A DNA stretch of 64,000 nucleotides from Lactuca virosa (GCA_928212115.1 CAKMRJ010005745.1:93518629-93582628); one strand, 5' to 3'. Positions 25,195 to 37,857 are shown, counted from the first letter of the stretch. Translations and numbers: made by a program. The notes: generated by a model not told the origin, from the sequence alone.

Positions 25195-25639
25195 CAATAC
25201 AAAATATTCTGTGAGAATTTAAACAAATGGATTTTATAGTAATTAGAATACTTACATCCACAACTAATAAGAAAGGAAAGTATATATATTTCATTTCAAT
25301 CTGAAATATTACTTGTATAGTATTCCATCATCCAAACACTATGTTGTGAATTCGCATATGGAATCAAGTAAAACATAAAAGAATAACCTAAAAATTGAGA
25401 CATTTAGTTATTATAGAATATCAATCTAGATAAAGAATGAAAACAAATAAGGTTATGGAAAAAGTATATATGTTTAGAAAAACTACCAGCCACATGTTAT
25501 TGGAAAATTCATATCCAAGCTGCTGCCAATCAAGCACAACTGTTAGGTGAAAAAAAATTGTTTATCAATGAGGAAACAGAATCTCATATATCTCCAAACA
25601 CGATTTGTTGAAGATTTGAACTGTTGGAGGTGTGTTGAC

Positions 25640-25905
25640 TAACCTCAAGAGAATCAGAAGGATATTGATTCAGAAGAGCTTTGGTCATGACCGATATGTC
25701 GTGAACCCAGCCAATAGTGTCACCGGTTAGGGCAAGATCAGCGGCCTTGGCAGCTTGTTTGACAGATAAATGACCACCAGCTTCTGGGAAAGTCGGAGAT
25801 GATCCTGACGACGTGGATGTTTTCGAAGGAAAGGTTGCAAGTTTCTGTGCAGTTCGCCAAAAACGTCAAATCGAGGGTGTCGATGTTGCCTGCTATTGGC
25901 CTAGA
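25640..25905 (-). pseudogene. Unidentified captured exon(s)
   Basis: On the minus strand an open stretch contains KLATFPSKTSTSSGSSPTF, then KAADLALTGDTIGWVHDI and MTKALLNQYPSDSLE, and ends near a donor-like ggttagt. Composition and splice-like edges suggest a real exon from a host gene, possibly with a serine-rich N-terminal (transit-peptide-like) part. I do not recognise the family. A second short block, VVLDWQQLGYEFSNNMW, lies at about 25490-25545 on the same strand. Confidence 0.35.
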
Positions 25906-26640
25906 AATTGAAATTAACAGGGCTCAATACAAATACGCCGATTGACGCAGAAGACCCAAAAAAAACAATGCGACAACCCCAAATCGAAGTAAAGAACGGA
26001 AAAAAAATAAACAGAAATCAAAAAAATAAACACCTGAAGAATATGCGTCCGACAGAGTAGAGAAGCGGAAGAACGGGATTACAATATCAAGGCTCCAAGA
26101 AGAAAGGGTGAAAGATCGCGTGGGAGAAAAAACACATACAGATAAGAACGTAAGCCAGAAACCGGTGGTAAAAACTTTAAGTCGGTAAGGGGGGTGAAGA
26201 AGAAGAATTCTGATCGGAAGAAGCAATGGAAGAGTGGATTTAATATGGAATCGGTGTTTCTAGAAACCATGACAGAAGCATTGGATAGAAAAGAGGAGTG
26301 AGAAACGCAGGTGGGGAAGAGGAAGAGATAAAGACGTATCAAAGGACAGTGTGTATAGGCGGTGGGTTCACTAAGGAAATAACACGTATAAATCAAGCCG
26401 ATGACAGTGCCATTGAGCAGCCAAAGAAACATATCAGCCACCATCAACCAGCCGCTGACCCATCGGCTCCAAACCAGCCAGCCAAAAAAGAGCTGGTTTG
26501 CCTAGGCTCTGAGACTGACCAGGAAGGACGAAATTGTAATATTAATAAAGAGCTGGACCAATTGTGATATAGAGGAAATATCTGGACCAAGTATGTCAAA
26601 AAACGAACAGGTTTACTGTTCCTAAGCTTCACTTCTTTAA

Positions 26641-26646
26641 TATATA

Positions 26647-26678
<32 letters not shown>

Positions 26679-27560
26679 ATATATATATATATTAATAATA
26701 ATAATAATAATATAAATGATTTCCATCAACCTTTCATAATATATAAAAGAAATCGAATTTTAATACATAAGACAACCTGATGGTTAAATACTTAAATCTC
26801 ATTATTTAGTTCTAGGAGGTCATGTTTTCGATTCTTCCAAGTAATTTTTTCCTCAATAAGTTTCGATTTAATGAGTATATATTGGGTCTTAGACGGAACG
26901 GATAGTTGTATATCTGTATTTGCCCCGTACCCGTTTCAAGTATGATATTTTATCCCCCATCTCCGCCCGGTTACCTGTTAAAATGGATAATATGTGCCCC
27001 GTTAGGGTCGGATTCCGAAGGAGAACTGAATCCGCATGTCAAGTTATACATCCCTAAATCCAAGTCCATTAACAAAATCAAAAAAAAAAATTGTAATAAG
27101 AAATAAAAATTAAAAGATAAATTTTAATTTTTGACAATAATATCGAAAAGATAAAAAAGTGGGGTACCAAAAATTTATAGTTTTTTTTAGCAACATGATT
27201 AAAACATAACTCCCGACCATTGGAAAACTAAAACTTTACTGTTAATTTGAAAACTAAAACTTTATGTTGTTTTTCTTGAAAACATAATGATTCTTTTTAA
27301 GCTATTTAACGTAAATACCTTTCTTCTTTCAACGAATGTAATGTAATTTAACAACTCATTTTTAGTGCGACAAATTTTAAAGTACTAATTTTTTTGTAGA
27401 ACAGTGGAAAATTTTATTCAATAAAATGGCAGCGGAAGCACCAGTACATTAAGTAAAGACCAAAACTTATATATATTTTTTGAACAACTCAGTTTTTTAA
27501 TCTTTATGATTTAATATAATCCGTTAATAGATATTACGGTACAACAAGTGAGATTGAAAA
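26641..27560. other. AT-rich region, TA/TAA tracts and old repeat debris
   Basis: TA and TAA tracts (26640-26715) are followed by low-complexity sequence. Around 26780-27060 a stretch with a weak tRNA-like B-box word (gttttcgattctt) and GC-richer text ending catccctaaatcc looks like an old short interspersed repeat, but I cannot define its limits. No gene is seen. Confidence 0.4.
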
Positions 27561-27569
27561 CAGACAATA

Positions 27570-28140
27570 AGCTATGCCGTTAAGTCTTTTTGTATGATAA
27601 AACCAATTTTTTTTAAGACTGCGTCCATAGGTCTAAGGGGTATAACATTACTATGCATGATCTTTTGTAGTCTATTAAAAAGCTTCAACGCATCCGGTGC
27701 GTAAAAACCAAACGTATCAAAGACAAATGGTATAAAGACTTGTTGATTTTCCTTGCACGATTTTTCATATTTGGTGACATTGAATGTAGCAGCTTTTAAA
27801 ACAGTCTGTCCTGTCTTAAAACCCACAACCCTCAAGCCCACGAGAGAGATACCACTGTAAGGTCCACACATGTGTGTTTCCTCCAACCCATCCAAAAATC
27901 AAAACGTCAGCCGGTCTAAAGGTTGACATTTTTTCTGTCGAAAAGCCCGATACACTTAAATATGTCAAACAAAACATCTATAACCATATCGTGTCTGCAT
28001 GCTCTCCAAAAGAGTTTAAACATATTTTGCGGTACACTGGACATATCTCGTCATCTGGATCATGAGCCGATATTTAAGAATAGTACAATACTCCACATGA
28101 GACATATGTTGGCCAAACCTATCTATAAAGATAGCTAGAA
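27570..28140 (-). pseudogene. Decayed retroelement-associated protein (C-terminal part)
   Basis: Minus-strand frames contain FGQHMSHVEYCTILKYRLMI, then a more decayed segment, then ETHMCGPYSGISLVGLRVVG, TVLKAATFNV, FIPFVFDTFGF, RLQKIMHSNV and KIGFIIQKDLTA. This succession matches a protein tail found in many copies in plant genomes and usually annotated as a reverse-transcriptase-associated or uncharacterised retroelement protein. The first half contains stops and a frameshift; the last 107 residues are open. It is a remnant, not a working gene. Confidence 0.55.
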
Positions 28141-30380
28141 GAAAGTCTTGAATGTGGTGCACGTAAACACTAGAAAACTACTTTTTATCCAGTTTTATTA
28201 ACCAAAAACTCCAATTACTTTCGGCTTAAAAATAATGATATGTAGGAGTTAATATTAAGAATCAGAAACAAATCTATCAAACATTATGTTTTTTTTGGAT
28301 ATTTCTGATTCCAGAAAACCAAACAATTTCTGTAGTTTCAAATAACCCTCAAGGAAATCCAAGACAACTACATCAAAAAAGGCTTTATTCATCCAGTCAA
28401 TCCAAGAAATAAGAAAATATATATAAATCGTTCCTTTATACATTTTCAAAATTTTATTTTTTTCATGTACATGATATAACAAAGGTATTTTATTGAGCAC
28501 ACATATGAAGTATAAACATCTTTTCTTAAAATCACCGTATATCTTAAAAATAATAATACTCAAAAGGAAAACTCCTTTGGATGTAAAAAGAAGTTGGGTC
28601 AAGCGTCAAAGTAATAATTGTAAAAATCAGTTTTGGTAACTTAAAACAAAATATGTACGGAAGTGCAAAAATAAAGGGGGGGTAAATGAAACCTAAAAAT
28701 CTCAGAAACATATACCCAAAATTTACGTAAATAATCGGTCACCATATCACTATCGAAACAACTACCTTCAAAAATTTCTATAACATAAAAAACTTTTGGT
28801 TATGGGGATTATAATTTCTTATGCCCAAATGATTCATTTCACACTCCACTTTTATGTCATTCAACTAAAGGTCATTGATTTATGCCCTTTTTCGTAACTA
28901 ATCAACTTCTTTTGATAAAAATAATAATATGATATTTGATTATATATAGACTTGAAAAACGAATAATCGGCTGTTAGTTAAGATGTATGATGCAAGCAAA
29001 TGAACAAATCTAATTTAATATATCAAAATCAATGGTTACGGAAGTGCAAGGCAAGTGGAGGTTAATAGATCACAATCAATGGTTAGAGAAGTACAAAGCA
29101 AAATGGTTATGGAAACCGTCTAAGTGGCCCATGTAATCCCGCTCTAAAATTATATGCGAAGTTAATCACAAGTCACTAATAATATTTTGGTTAAGCTGAT
29201 TAGTAAAATATCTTTTACGGATTTTTGGAAAGTTTTGTAGATGATTTGTATGTGAAAAGACTATAAAAATAAAGTAAATTACAATTTTGGTCGTTATCGT
29301 TGATACAAATCTATAGTTTTCGTTATAGCTTTTAAATTTGACACCAGTGGTCATTATTGTTGGCAAATCCATATAATTTGTTAGAAAGGTCACGTCTCCT
29401 CAGACAAGGGCATTTTGGTCTTTTCCTCCCCATCTGTCCCATTTTAACGTCCAAGTAAATTACAAATTAATGTCTTCATTTTCTTTAAAACTCTTCCCTT
29501 TTTCTCTACAAATCAAAATTCAAAAGAAGATTATAATGATTCACACGATTGTATTTGGTGAGTGTGAAGTCATGTCTTCATGGTCACTTTGTGGTCTACC
29601 ATAACCCATGAAGACGTTTATGGAGTTGCTCAAGGAATAGATCGAAGGTCATCGGATGGGTTGATCCGTCTATGTACCCGAAGGTTGTTACCATTATGAT
29701 TTCTTAGGATATTTTTGGTCTAAGTACATGATTGCTAAAGATCTTAACGTTGTTACGAAATACAAATAGATGTTCCATCTTAGCTTGATTTTCTATATCC
29801 TTTTTTCATAAGTTGGATTTAAGAAAAAAAAAATTGGTTGTCTGATGAGGCTTTTGGTTATAGGTATTATAGTAATTTAATGGAAGTTTGTGGTTTTTTT
29901 TTATTAATGAAAGATATTTGGGTATGATATGTTGTTAGATCTTTTTGGTTTTTATACTATCAACTTTGGTAGAAATTGGATGTTGAAATGTTGAATATTC
30001 CAGGAACATAAAAGCATTTGAATAATAGTGCAATTGAACACAGAAACAGTGTATAATCCAACATGAAATGTTTTGACTAAGTATCATTAGCATTCAAACA
30101 ATACTGCAAGAACTTAATAGAAAATGAGATTAAACATTAGTTTTGAAATTGAAAATGGTAGTAGTCCATACATGTTTAAACCCACAAAATTAGACTCATT
30201 TTCAACCTGAACTCATAACAATCAACCAAAGTACCCAATAATTAACCCTAATACCATTGTCCCAAACAAACAACTACAAAGAAAATACCACATATACTTA
30301 AGCACAACAAAACGCATCCTAAAAACCATTGTATTATAAAACAACTTCAAATAAAAACCATCAACTTATAATATAGGTCA
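28141..30380. other. No recognisable gene
   Basis: AT-rich sequence with a few short frames of random composition. The segment around 29240-29470 (gtcgttatcgttgatac, ggcattttggtcttttcctc) resembles ends of old transposons, but no boundaries or duplications could be fixed. Confidence 0.4.
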
Positions 30381-30389
30381 ACTAGTAAA

Positions 30390-30900
30390 ATCTATTTTCG
30401 AACCTCTACCTTGATCATTTGACCCTTATTGACCTTTACATTCCTAGAATTATGGCCCATGTTACGAAACTTACTATATATGACACTAATGTACTTCCCT
30501 AAAAATATTTTCTTTTGAATTGATTGTTTACTACCTTGTTTGATAATCTCATCATCTCCTCACTTTCTCTTCTTCTTGGGCCTCCCAACATACACTTAAT
30601 GAAGTTGATTATAACTATAACCAAATGCCAACCTACAAGTAAAAAAAAGGGCATACAAGTTTATGATGATTTGGAGCAGTCAATGTTATTGGACAATGAG
30701 TTTAGACCACATGTCTGTACCATTAATTGGTTCAATTTTGAAGCTATACATCCTCTTCCATGTTTCCATCTTGCAACATATACTAATCAAATCCTCTAGT
30801 TGTCCCACTTCTTCAACATTACATTAATACCACATAATACAATTAAAGCATGATTGCAAGGAATGCCTATGATATCCTATTTCATATTAACGACACACTA
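30390..30900 (-). pseudogene. Mutator-like (MULE) transposase C-terminal remnant
   Basis: On the minus strand GIPCNHALIVL fits the last part of a SWIM zinc finger (C-x-H) of MuDR-type transposases. Further on come a GRP-rich basic segment and a NMGHNSRN word that resembles the zinc-knuckle tail of these proteins. Stops and frame changes occur throughout. The N-terminal and catalytic parts would lie to the right, where only TA repeats are found, so they are missing. Confidence 0.45.
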
Positions 30901-30939
30901 GTCCATATGTTCAATAGCAACTTGAAATTTCCCATTAGC

Positions 30940-30985
<46 letters not shown>

Positions 30986-30988
30986 TAT
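30940..30988. repeat. (TA)n microsatellite
   Basis: TA tract bordering the left end of the SINE. Confidence 0.85.
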
Positions 30989-30990
30989 AA

Positions 30991-31238
30991 AGCGACCAAT
31001 GACTTCCAGCCTAGCTGGGAAGAGGTACCGGGTATTAACACGTGGGGTCAGAGGTCGGGAGTTCAATCCCTGCAAAAACCCAATTTGGGTGCCTCTTAAA
31101 CTTGTGCCACATGTGGGGGAAATTTTCCCTGGAAACCCCTATGGGGGCTGGGTTTGCCCTGTAAAGGAGCTCGAAACCGGGGTGCTCGTTGAAATATGCG
31201 AGTAGGCTTCCGTTTAATCATTTGTCATTTCCGAATAT
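30991..31238 (+). mobile_element. tRNA-derived SINE
   Basis: The start contains an A-box-like word (cagcctagctgg, 31008-31019) and a B-box-like word (gagttcaatcc, 31059-31069), spaced as in an internal RNA polymerase III promoter. The body continues with cacatgtgggggaaattttc and ends before a TA tract. The 68-codon frame across it is incidental. Both sides are TA tracts, so no target duplication can be read. Confidence 0.6.

Positions 31239-31320
<82 letters not shown>
31239..31320. repeat. (TA)n microsatellite
   Basis: Interrupted TA tract to the right of the SINE. Confidence 0.85.
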
Positions 31321-32083
<763 letters not shown>

Positions 32084-33403
32084 TGTTGGATTAGGTGTCT
32101 AGACCCATAACTATAAATTGTATGTACTTGATCTGATAGTACCATGGTCCTTTTGGGTTACCTTAACCATAACAACTTGACAGTATGACCTTGGAGAGAG
32201 AGGTTATTTAATGATTTATTAATATATTAATTAGAAATCATGTTATTTAATTAGTATTTAATCATAAATTAATTTGGTATTAATTTTGAGATTAAAGAAA
32301 CTGATTAAAAGTAAGGGGACTAGTTTGCAAATCATTGATAGTTGCAAACCGGGCTGCTGGACTTCCTTGTAATGGTTGGACGAAATCTATAGGAGGCCCT
32401 ATAGAAATCGTCCAAGGCCTTCCAGAAGGGAAGTCCATGGGATGCTTGGAGCCTAAGTAAGGAATTAGGGTTTTCCCTGGAAACCCTAGCAGCCACAAGT
32501 ATTTAAAGACCCCTAGACCTCTCAATTTCAGCCACTGCTTCACAAGGTGTAACCCTAGCCAAAATTATGTTCTCTCTTACTCATCATTTGCTTTTGGTGT
32601 TTGTGATTCCATTAGAGTTGCAACATGTGAGGCACTCAAGCTTCCAAGAGTCGAGATCATCATTGGATTACTTGTTATTAGGGCCGTTCACTATTTGGAT
32701 AAAACTGAATTGTCCAATTGGACAATTTGGATTGGACTATTTGGTTCGGATATTCGGATTTTTGGATTGGTTTTCAACAAAACCGAATTATTATTTTGGA
32801 TTTCGGATTGGTTTTGGTTTATAAAATAAGAACTGAATAGTCCAAAAAAACCGAATAACAATTTGTTATGTATTTATTTTCAATATATCTATAATTATTT
32901 ATTAATTTTATAATTTTTTTTAAATAAGTTCAAAAAGTTTTACCTAATAAAAGACATTAATATGTATTTTCCCTCAAAAGTTTTTTATCTATTAAATAAT
33001 AAAGTATAATATGCCTTCTTAATGGTTTATAAATTTTAAATCCCAAGTAAATAATTTGTTTTTGCTTCTTCTGTAAAATTAGATCATATTATAATTCTAT
33101 GTCCTTTTAAAATGTTATGGTTTTTGAAAACCGGATTATAAAAACCGATCCAACAGAATTGTAATTGGATCGGATCGGATTTGAATTTAGTTTGGACTAT
33201 TTGGATCCATATTTTGAAACCGAAATTAATTTGGATTTACTTAATTGGATCGGATCGAACCGATCCATCCAAACAAACACCTCTACTTGTTATTACGAGA
33301 TAACAAGAAAGGTATTCATCAAACCCTAGTTTCATATTGAATTTCTGAAATTGTATGCTAGTATTAGGGTTATTTCTTTGGAACTTCTATTTGCATGTAT
33401 AAC
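32084..33403 (+). mobile_element. 5' LTR of copia element III (left piece, interrupted)
   Basis: It starts TGTTGGATTAGGTGTCTAGA and follows the same order as LTR A. It is interrupted first by a 603-bp repeat (32681-33283) and then by the CACTA element at 33404. The TATA region is degraded (tatttaaag near 32500). The LTR resumes at 40741 and ends at 40814 with CCCATCA. Confidence 0.75.
32681..33283. mobile_element. 603-bp non-coding insertion with 12-bp target duplication
   Basis: It starts gggccgttcactatttgg and ends ccaaacaaacacctc, flanked on both sides by tacttgttatta (32669-32680 and 33284-33295). The interior is built from short words such as ttggat, cggatt and aaaccgaa on either strand. 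It has no clear inverted ends and no coding capacity. The class is uncertain; a retroposon-like mechanism would fit the 12-bp duplication. Confidence 0.65.
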
Positions 33404-33419
33404 CACTACTAGAAAAACA

Positions 33420-33800
33420 GCCTTTTACGACGCGCAATGCATATCGTAAAACGCTCAGACGACGCGCAAATGCGTGTCAAGGAAGGCCCTGTCATAACGA
33501 GAGACGACACGCTTTTGCGCGTCGTCTATAGACGACGCGCATTTACGACGCACATTTATGACACACATTTACGACACGCATTTACGACGCTCAATGCGTA
33601 TCAAAGAAGCCCCTGTCATAAAGGAAGACGACACATATTTGTGTGTCGTAACCTTACGACGCACGTTTAGGACACGCATTGCGTATCATTAAAGCCCCTG
33701 TCATAAATGAAGATGACACACATTTGCGTGTCATAAACTTCAGCAACCATTTACGATATACATTTACGACGCGTCTTTACGATACTCATTTATGCATAAT
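33420..33800. repeat. Left subterminal repeats of the CACTA element
   Basis: Many copies of a motif like tttacgac(g/a)cgcat in both orientations, interspersed with agcccctgtcataa words. In CACTA elements such repeats bind the element-encoded accessory protein. The right-hand set (40490-40725) is thinner and more diverged. Confidence 0.75.
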
Positions 33801-34608
33801 ACAAAAATATGGAAACAAATATATACCAAAACAATGAATTTCATCCATAACATCATGTCAAAAAATTGTAATACATTAGTATTAAGGGGATCCGATTGTA
33901 CATTGTTATTAAAAGGTTTTCCCTAACTATATAACCTAATACTACATTGCTATTAAGGAACACCTTCTTGTTTCTACTTCTTATTGTTATGCTTCTGTTT
34001 CCACATGATACCTGTTTTCATCATCAACAGATTAGTAATTAGAAAGGCTTCAAGCATCATCAATCTATGTTATAAAATATTAAAATTTAATACACATGTA
34101 GTAACATACATTTTTCCAAGAATCCAAGCTTCAATACAGCTCATACTTGTATAAAAAATTGATTAACAATTTAAGGAATATATAATTAACAATCACTAGG
34201 CTTCAAGCATCCCATGTTGGCTTTTTTCTTACTATGAAGTTTCAAGAATGATTCTTTCTTTCCAGAATAATGAGGTTCAAGAAATCTAATTATTCATTTC
34301 ATTTCATATCCTTCATCATTCAAACACACTGTTAAAACTTGACAAGTATCTGTACTTAACTACATATTAAGTTCATTATTGGTGATATAACTTAGTAATT
34401 TCCTCCTATATTCGATAATTTTAATCTTTCAAATTATAATTTTTATCAAATTATGCAAAACAGGTTCCTCAACTTTGAGGGAGCTAACATTTGACCAATA
34501 GCTTTGAGGGATCTAATTATAGGATTTATAATTTTAATAAATTGGAAAAATATTCAAATCTATAGATGATACCACATGTTCACTTGTTTCTTGAAATCTA
34601 ATTGTGCA

Positions 34609-35260
34609 TTAAAATAAGAGAAAACTTTGATTTATAAAGAATGTCAACTTACCTTCAGTGAGTCTGCCTAATGTGAGATGCTTTTTAAAAAGATTGGCAT
34701 CAAGCGACTTTAGTAAGTGAAAAAGATGACCATAATATGAACGGTAGAGCAGCATACCACGTGAAGATGAAACTATATGGCTCTGGAAGATGACTACATA
34801 AGTATTAACAATCATGTAATTGTTAGAAACAATCAATAACGTGGGTACAAATAACCAAAATCAGAAAAAACAAATAACTGCATTTAGTCTAGCAAATTAT
34901 GATAAAAAAATCCATACAAGCTTGCCTTGTATGGATTCGAGTGCCAGGTGTGATCAGGTACCGTATCACTTGGTCTTGTGTACATGAGGTGATGCTATAA
35001 GGTATAAATTAGGTGAGTAAAATGAAACAAAAAATAGAAATAGAAATCTACAAATGTAGACAGATTAATTAAAAGCTTACCTGTATGAACCCAGATGAGA
35101 TAAGATTGAGCGTGATAATGTACATGATTGAATGTCACAAACTTGAGTTCAGCAAGAATAAGATTCATGACTGCAAAGTGCAAATCAATGCATAAATACA
35201 ACAAGCAATAGATAAGCATAACATTAGATTTATTTAAACCATTGAACAACATACATCAAC
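34609..35260 (-). other. Two exon-like blocks, unidentified, inside the CACTA element
   Basis: On the minus strand open stretches end at good donors near 34650 (ctgaag|gtaagt) and near 35078 (acag|gtaagc). Candidate peptides include VSSSRGMLLYRSYYGHLF and MNLILAELKFVTFNHVHY. I do not recognise either. They could be further captured exons or intron sequence. Confidence 0.25.
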
Positions 35261-35289
35261 TAGTATTATTAACTAATGTGATTCCTGAC

Positions 35290-35450
35290 TTCTACACAGC
35301 CCCTGGATATTTAAGCATAACAATGATCCACTCCAGACCTCCTGCAGAAAGAAGCATTCCAACACATGATTTTGATCCTCTTGCCACTGCCACATGTAAA
35401 GGAATGGTGTTTTGCACGTTCCTTATGTTCACATCAACTCCAGCATAAGG
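35290..35450 (-). pseudogene. KEG-like E3 ligase ankyrin fragment (internally deleted)
   Basis: The minus strand reads AGVDVNIRNVQNTIPLHVA, then ARGSKSCVGMLLSAG, joined directly to LEWIIVMLKYPGA. These follow ankyrin repeats of the plant E3 ubiquitin ligase KEEP ON GOING as I remember it, where about 30 residues normally separate LLSAG from the second part. So an internal deletion is visible. KEG acts in ABA signalling and trafficking. Another piece with the same likely origin lies at 36557-36690, with an AHL fragment between them. Confidence 0.55.
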
Positions 35451-35693
35451 ATTAATTTGTTCAAACATAACAGCAGTTAATGACCCAACCAATTCAACTC
35501 AATCATGCTTTTCTGTACATAAAATGTCAACACGCTTGAGGAAATTGATGGAGGAATAAATAAATAAACAAATAAACTTACTTCAACTAGCTCAATCTGC
35601 CTCTGTTTTTCTTTGTTTCTAACTTGCAGGAACAATGCTACCAACAATCATCTGCAAAAATTGACCATGAAAACAATAAGTTTCTTAGGGTTT

Positions 35694-35735
35694 GGAATCA
35701 GGAATCAGGAATCAGGAATCAGGAATGGAATGGTT
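35694..35735. repeat. (GGAATCA)n short tandem repeat
   Basis: Four to five copies of a 7-base unit, inside the CACTA element between captured exons. Confidence 0.8.
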
Positions 35736-35799
35736 GATTCCATTCCATTCCATCCAAGGGTATTTATGGAAATATTAAAAAAAAAAAAAAAAAAAAAAC

Positions 35800-36332
35800 C
35801 TGAACGGGTGATGCAGCAGTTAGAAGGCCAGCCACATTACCACCTAAAACACGACCATCTGGACCTGAAAGTGACACGCTTAAACCACCAGTCCTGCTTC
35901 TTTGCCCATCACTCTCACAAACCATAAATGAACCACAAAGATATAAGATCTCAAATCTTCCCTGTATTTTTATTAACAAACTATAAATAAATAATTTTTA
36001 TAATTTATACATCAAAAAAATAATAATAATATTGAATGTTTAGAAAAAAAAAAAAAAAAACCCTCATATGTGATAGTTCCACCAGATGTTGCAGACTGCT
36101 GAATTGTAACATTAGATATGGCTCCATTAGCTTATAGAATGCACACAGCTCGAGTGCTATTCTGAGAAAACCACATTAATTTTCCCAACACATCCTGCAT
36201 TTATATAAAAAATTATGAATTTTGGTAAATAAAAAATTATGGATAAACCTTTTCAGAAACATAAAAGGATCATGATTGCACCTCTCCAGCTTTAACATCA
36301 AGGATATGCGGCATGAACCCCACTCCTGGTAA
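35800..36332 (-). pseudogene. AHL (AT-hook, PPC domain) gene fragment, three exons
   Basis: Minus-strand exons in order: about 36282-36332 (GVGFMPHILDVKAGE), 36064-36195 (FSQNSTRAVCIL, stop, ANGAISNVTIQQSATSGGT) and 35800-35961 (GRFEILYLCGSFMV, then RTGGLSVSLSGPDGRVLGG and AGLLTAASPVQ). These are successive pieces of the PPC/DUF296 domain of plant AT-hook nuclear proteins, which bind AT-rich DNA and form trimers. Splice acceptors and donors frame the exons. The AT hooks are absent and one codon has become TAA, so the fragment is not functional. Identity is quite secure because several domain words occur in order. Confidence 0.75.
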
Positions 36333-36556
36333 ACCTAAAAATGGTTTTTACCATGTAAGCTAATCTTAAGAGATGAAATGACCAAATTATCCTCAACATG
36401 AAAACGGTTACATACTTGCATATTAATCTAAAAGATAACCCAGTAAAAGCTTATGCTTGAATGAAATGTGGAAAAAAAAAATTAAAAAATTTCTTGTTGT
36501 ATGTTTTTAAATGATGCATACGGATTATGATATAACAAACTGAATAAAGATAAACT

Positions 36557-36690
36557 TACTAGCTTCATGGTCTTTCTTTAAAGCAACTGCCATACTCAAT
36601 GCGGTCCCCACGAGACTAGGTACATCTCTGGCTTCTGCAATTTCTTTAGAGGATGCCATTTCAATCCATCGTTTAACAACAGCTACTTTT
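36557..36690 (-). pseudogene. KEG-like exon fragment (pre-ankyrin segment)
   Basis: The minus strand reads VVKRWIEMASSKEIAEARDV, then PSLVGTALSMAVALKKDHE. As I remember KEG, a closely similar segment precedes its ankyrin repeats. An upstream open piece at 36695-36790 (TPTGSWKTITPPPLDFAF) may be from the same or another gene. The segment is separated from the other KEG-like piece by the AHL exons, so the capture is interleaved. Confidence 0.45.
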
Positions 36691-37386
36691 AGGACTTACA
36701 GATTCATCTTTCCAGCCACTACTGAATGCAAAATCCAAAGGTGGCGGTGTTATGGTCTTCCATGAACCTGTAGGGGTATTTAGGTCAGAGAAGTTTGATA
36801 AAAAAAAGGTAAAAAAAAATTTGGATTTACAAGAATTGCATAAATAATCAGTGCAAAAAAACTTACTGTTTGAACATTTGCTTCTCTTCCCAGGTGGCCA
36901 GACTTTCAAGATTCGACTGCAATTGCAAATATGAAAATGAAAAAGGGTATTATAGTCAAAAACTGTATTTGCTAAATGCTAAATCATCTAGATCTAGCAA
37001 CGAGTCAAAGACATTGAATTGTTAATAAGAAAGTGTGTATTGAATTGTTTATTGTAGCAACCTACTTTCAATTCTTCCTGTTACAGCATTAATTTTACCT
37101 AACTATAGGCCTATAGCAAGCAATGTCTTCCAAATACAAATCAAATGTCACTGCTATAATATGAAAAATAAGATTGAAACTACAATGCTATTATTTGGTA
37201 GATTTTTCAAAGTACAATGTTATGAAAAAAAGAAATGGAAGTAGGGTGTTATAACACAAAAATAGCAATAATCGTTCGAATAGCTTAAAAACATACTCGA
37301 ATGTTTACAACCTCCTAAACCGATTCATTAAGAAAAGTTAAATAGTTACTTTAGTAATATTTTGTTAAAAATGTGTCATTCTAACC

Positions 37387-37857
37387 TGCTTTGATATCTC
37401 CAGAGCTATAAGTTCAGCAATTCCTGTGCCAGCCTGCATTAACATAAACAAAAGCTTATAATTCAGAAAAATAATAATAATAATAATAATAAAACGATAC
37501 AAATTAAATAGGTGGAATATAAATTGTGAACCTCTCCAACTCCAAGGAATAGAAATCTATGGTCTGCCAATGTTCCACCAACTAATTTTAGAGCAGAAAT
37601 AAGCCCTGCAAGTACCACTGATGTTGTCCCCTGAAAAAACAAATAAAAAAATATTTAAAATAAAAATCTTTAAAAAAGGTTCAAATATTTAATCTCTATT
37701 TTTTGTACCTGTATATCGTCATTGAAAACAAGATGGGTGAATTGCAAGAAGATCAAATGCATTGTGGTTAGCAAAATCTTCAAACTGAATGAGAAATTTT
37801 TCCCTATAATTTTGCTTCAAAGCTGTCATGAACTCATTCATAAGTTCACTATACTCC
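37387..37857 (-). pseudogene. Malic enzyme gene fragment, three exons
   Basis: Minus-strand exons: 37709-37857 (EYSELMNEFMTALKQNY, LIQFEDFANHNAF, then after a small frame-breaking deletion THLVFNDDIQ), 37533-37630 (GTTSVVLAGLISALKLVGG, then LADHRFLFLGVGEA) and 37387-37433 (GTGIAELIALEISK). These are contiguous parts of plant malic enzyme, which decarboxylates malate to pyruvate. The segment includes the NDD metal-binding region and the start of the nucleotide-binding GxGxAG motif, here GVGEAGTG. Exon borders have splice signals. Both ends of the enzyme are missing. Confidence 0.8.

Larger units (their letters stand above)
23836..26640 (-). mobile_element. Second non-autonomous Helitron with captured exons
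   Basis: On the minus strand the 3' end is CTAG followed by T (at 23836). It is preceded by a good hairpin (plus strand cctcgct-tcgc-agcgggg, seven pairs with one G-T). The 5' end is near 26640, where the minus strand reads tattaaagaagtgaagc followed by aggaacagtaaacctg, resembling other plant Helitron 5' ends, but the exact TC is obscured by TA repeats. Exon-like blocks with splice signals inside are all on the minus strand. No Rep/helicase is present. Confidence 0.5.

Noticed and set aside
26079..26447. Minus-strand frame of 122 codons in the second Helitron
   Set aside because: Overlaps another frame of similar length, has no known motif and probably represents intron or promoter sequence of a captured gene.
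26745..27060. A second SINE
   Set aside because: B-box-like word is weak, no A box at proper distance and no duplication found.
27874..28138. Plus-strand frames opposite the retroelement protein
   Set aside because: Shadows of the minus-strand remnant at 27570-28140.
28255..28602. Minus-strand frame of 115 codons
   Set aside because: AT-driven composition (I, F, L, K) and no motif; no support as a gene.
35242..35448. Plus-strand 68-codon frame
   Set aside because: It is the antisense of the KEG-like ankyrin exon.
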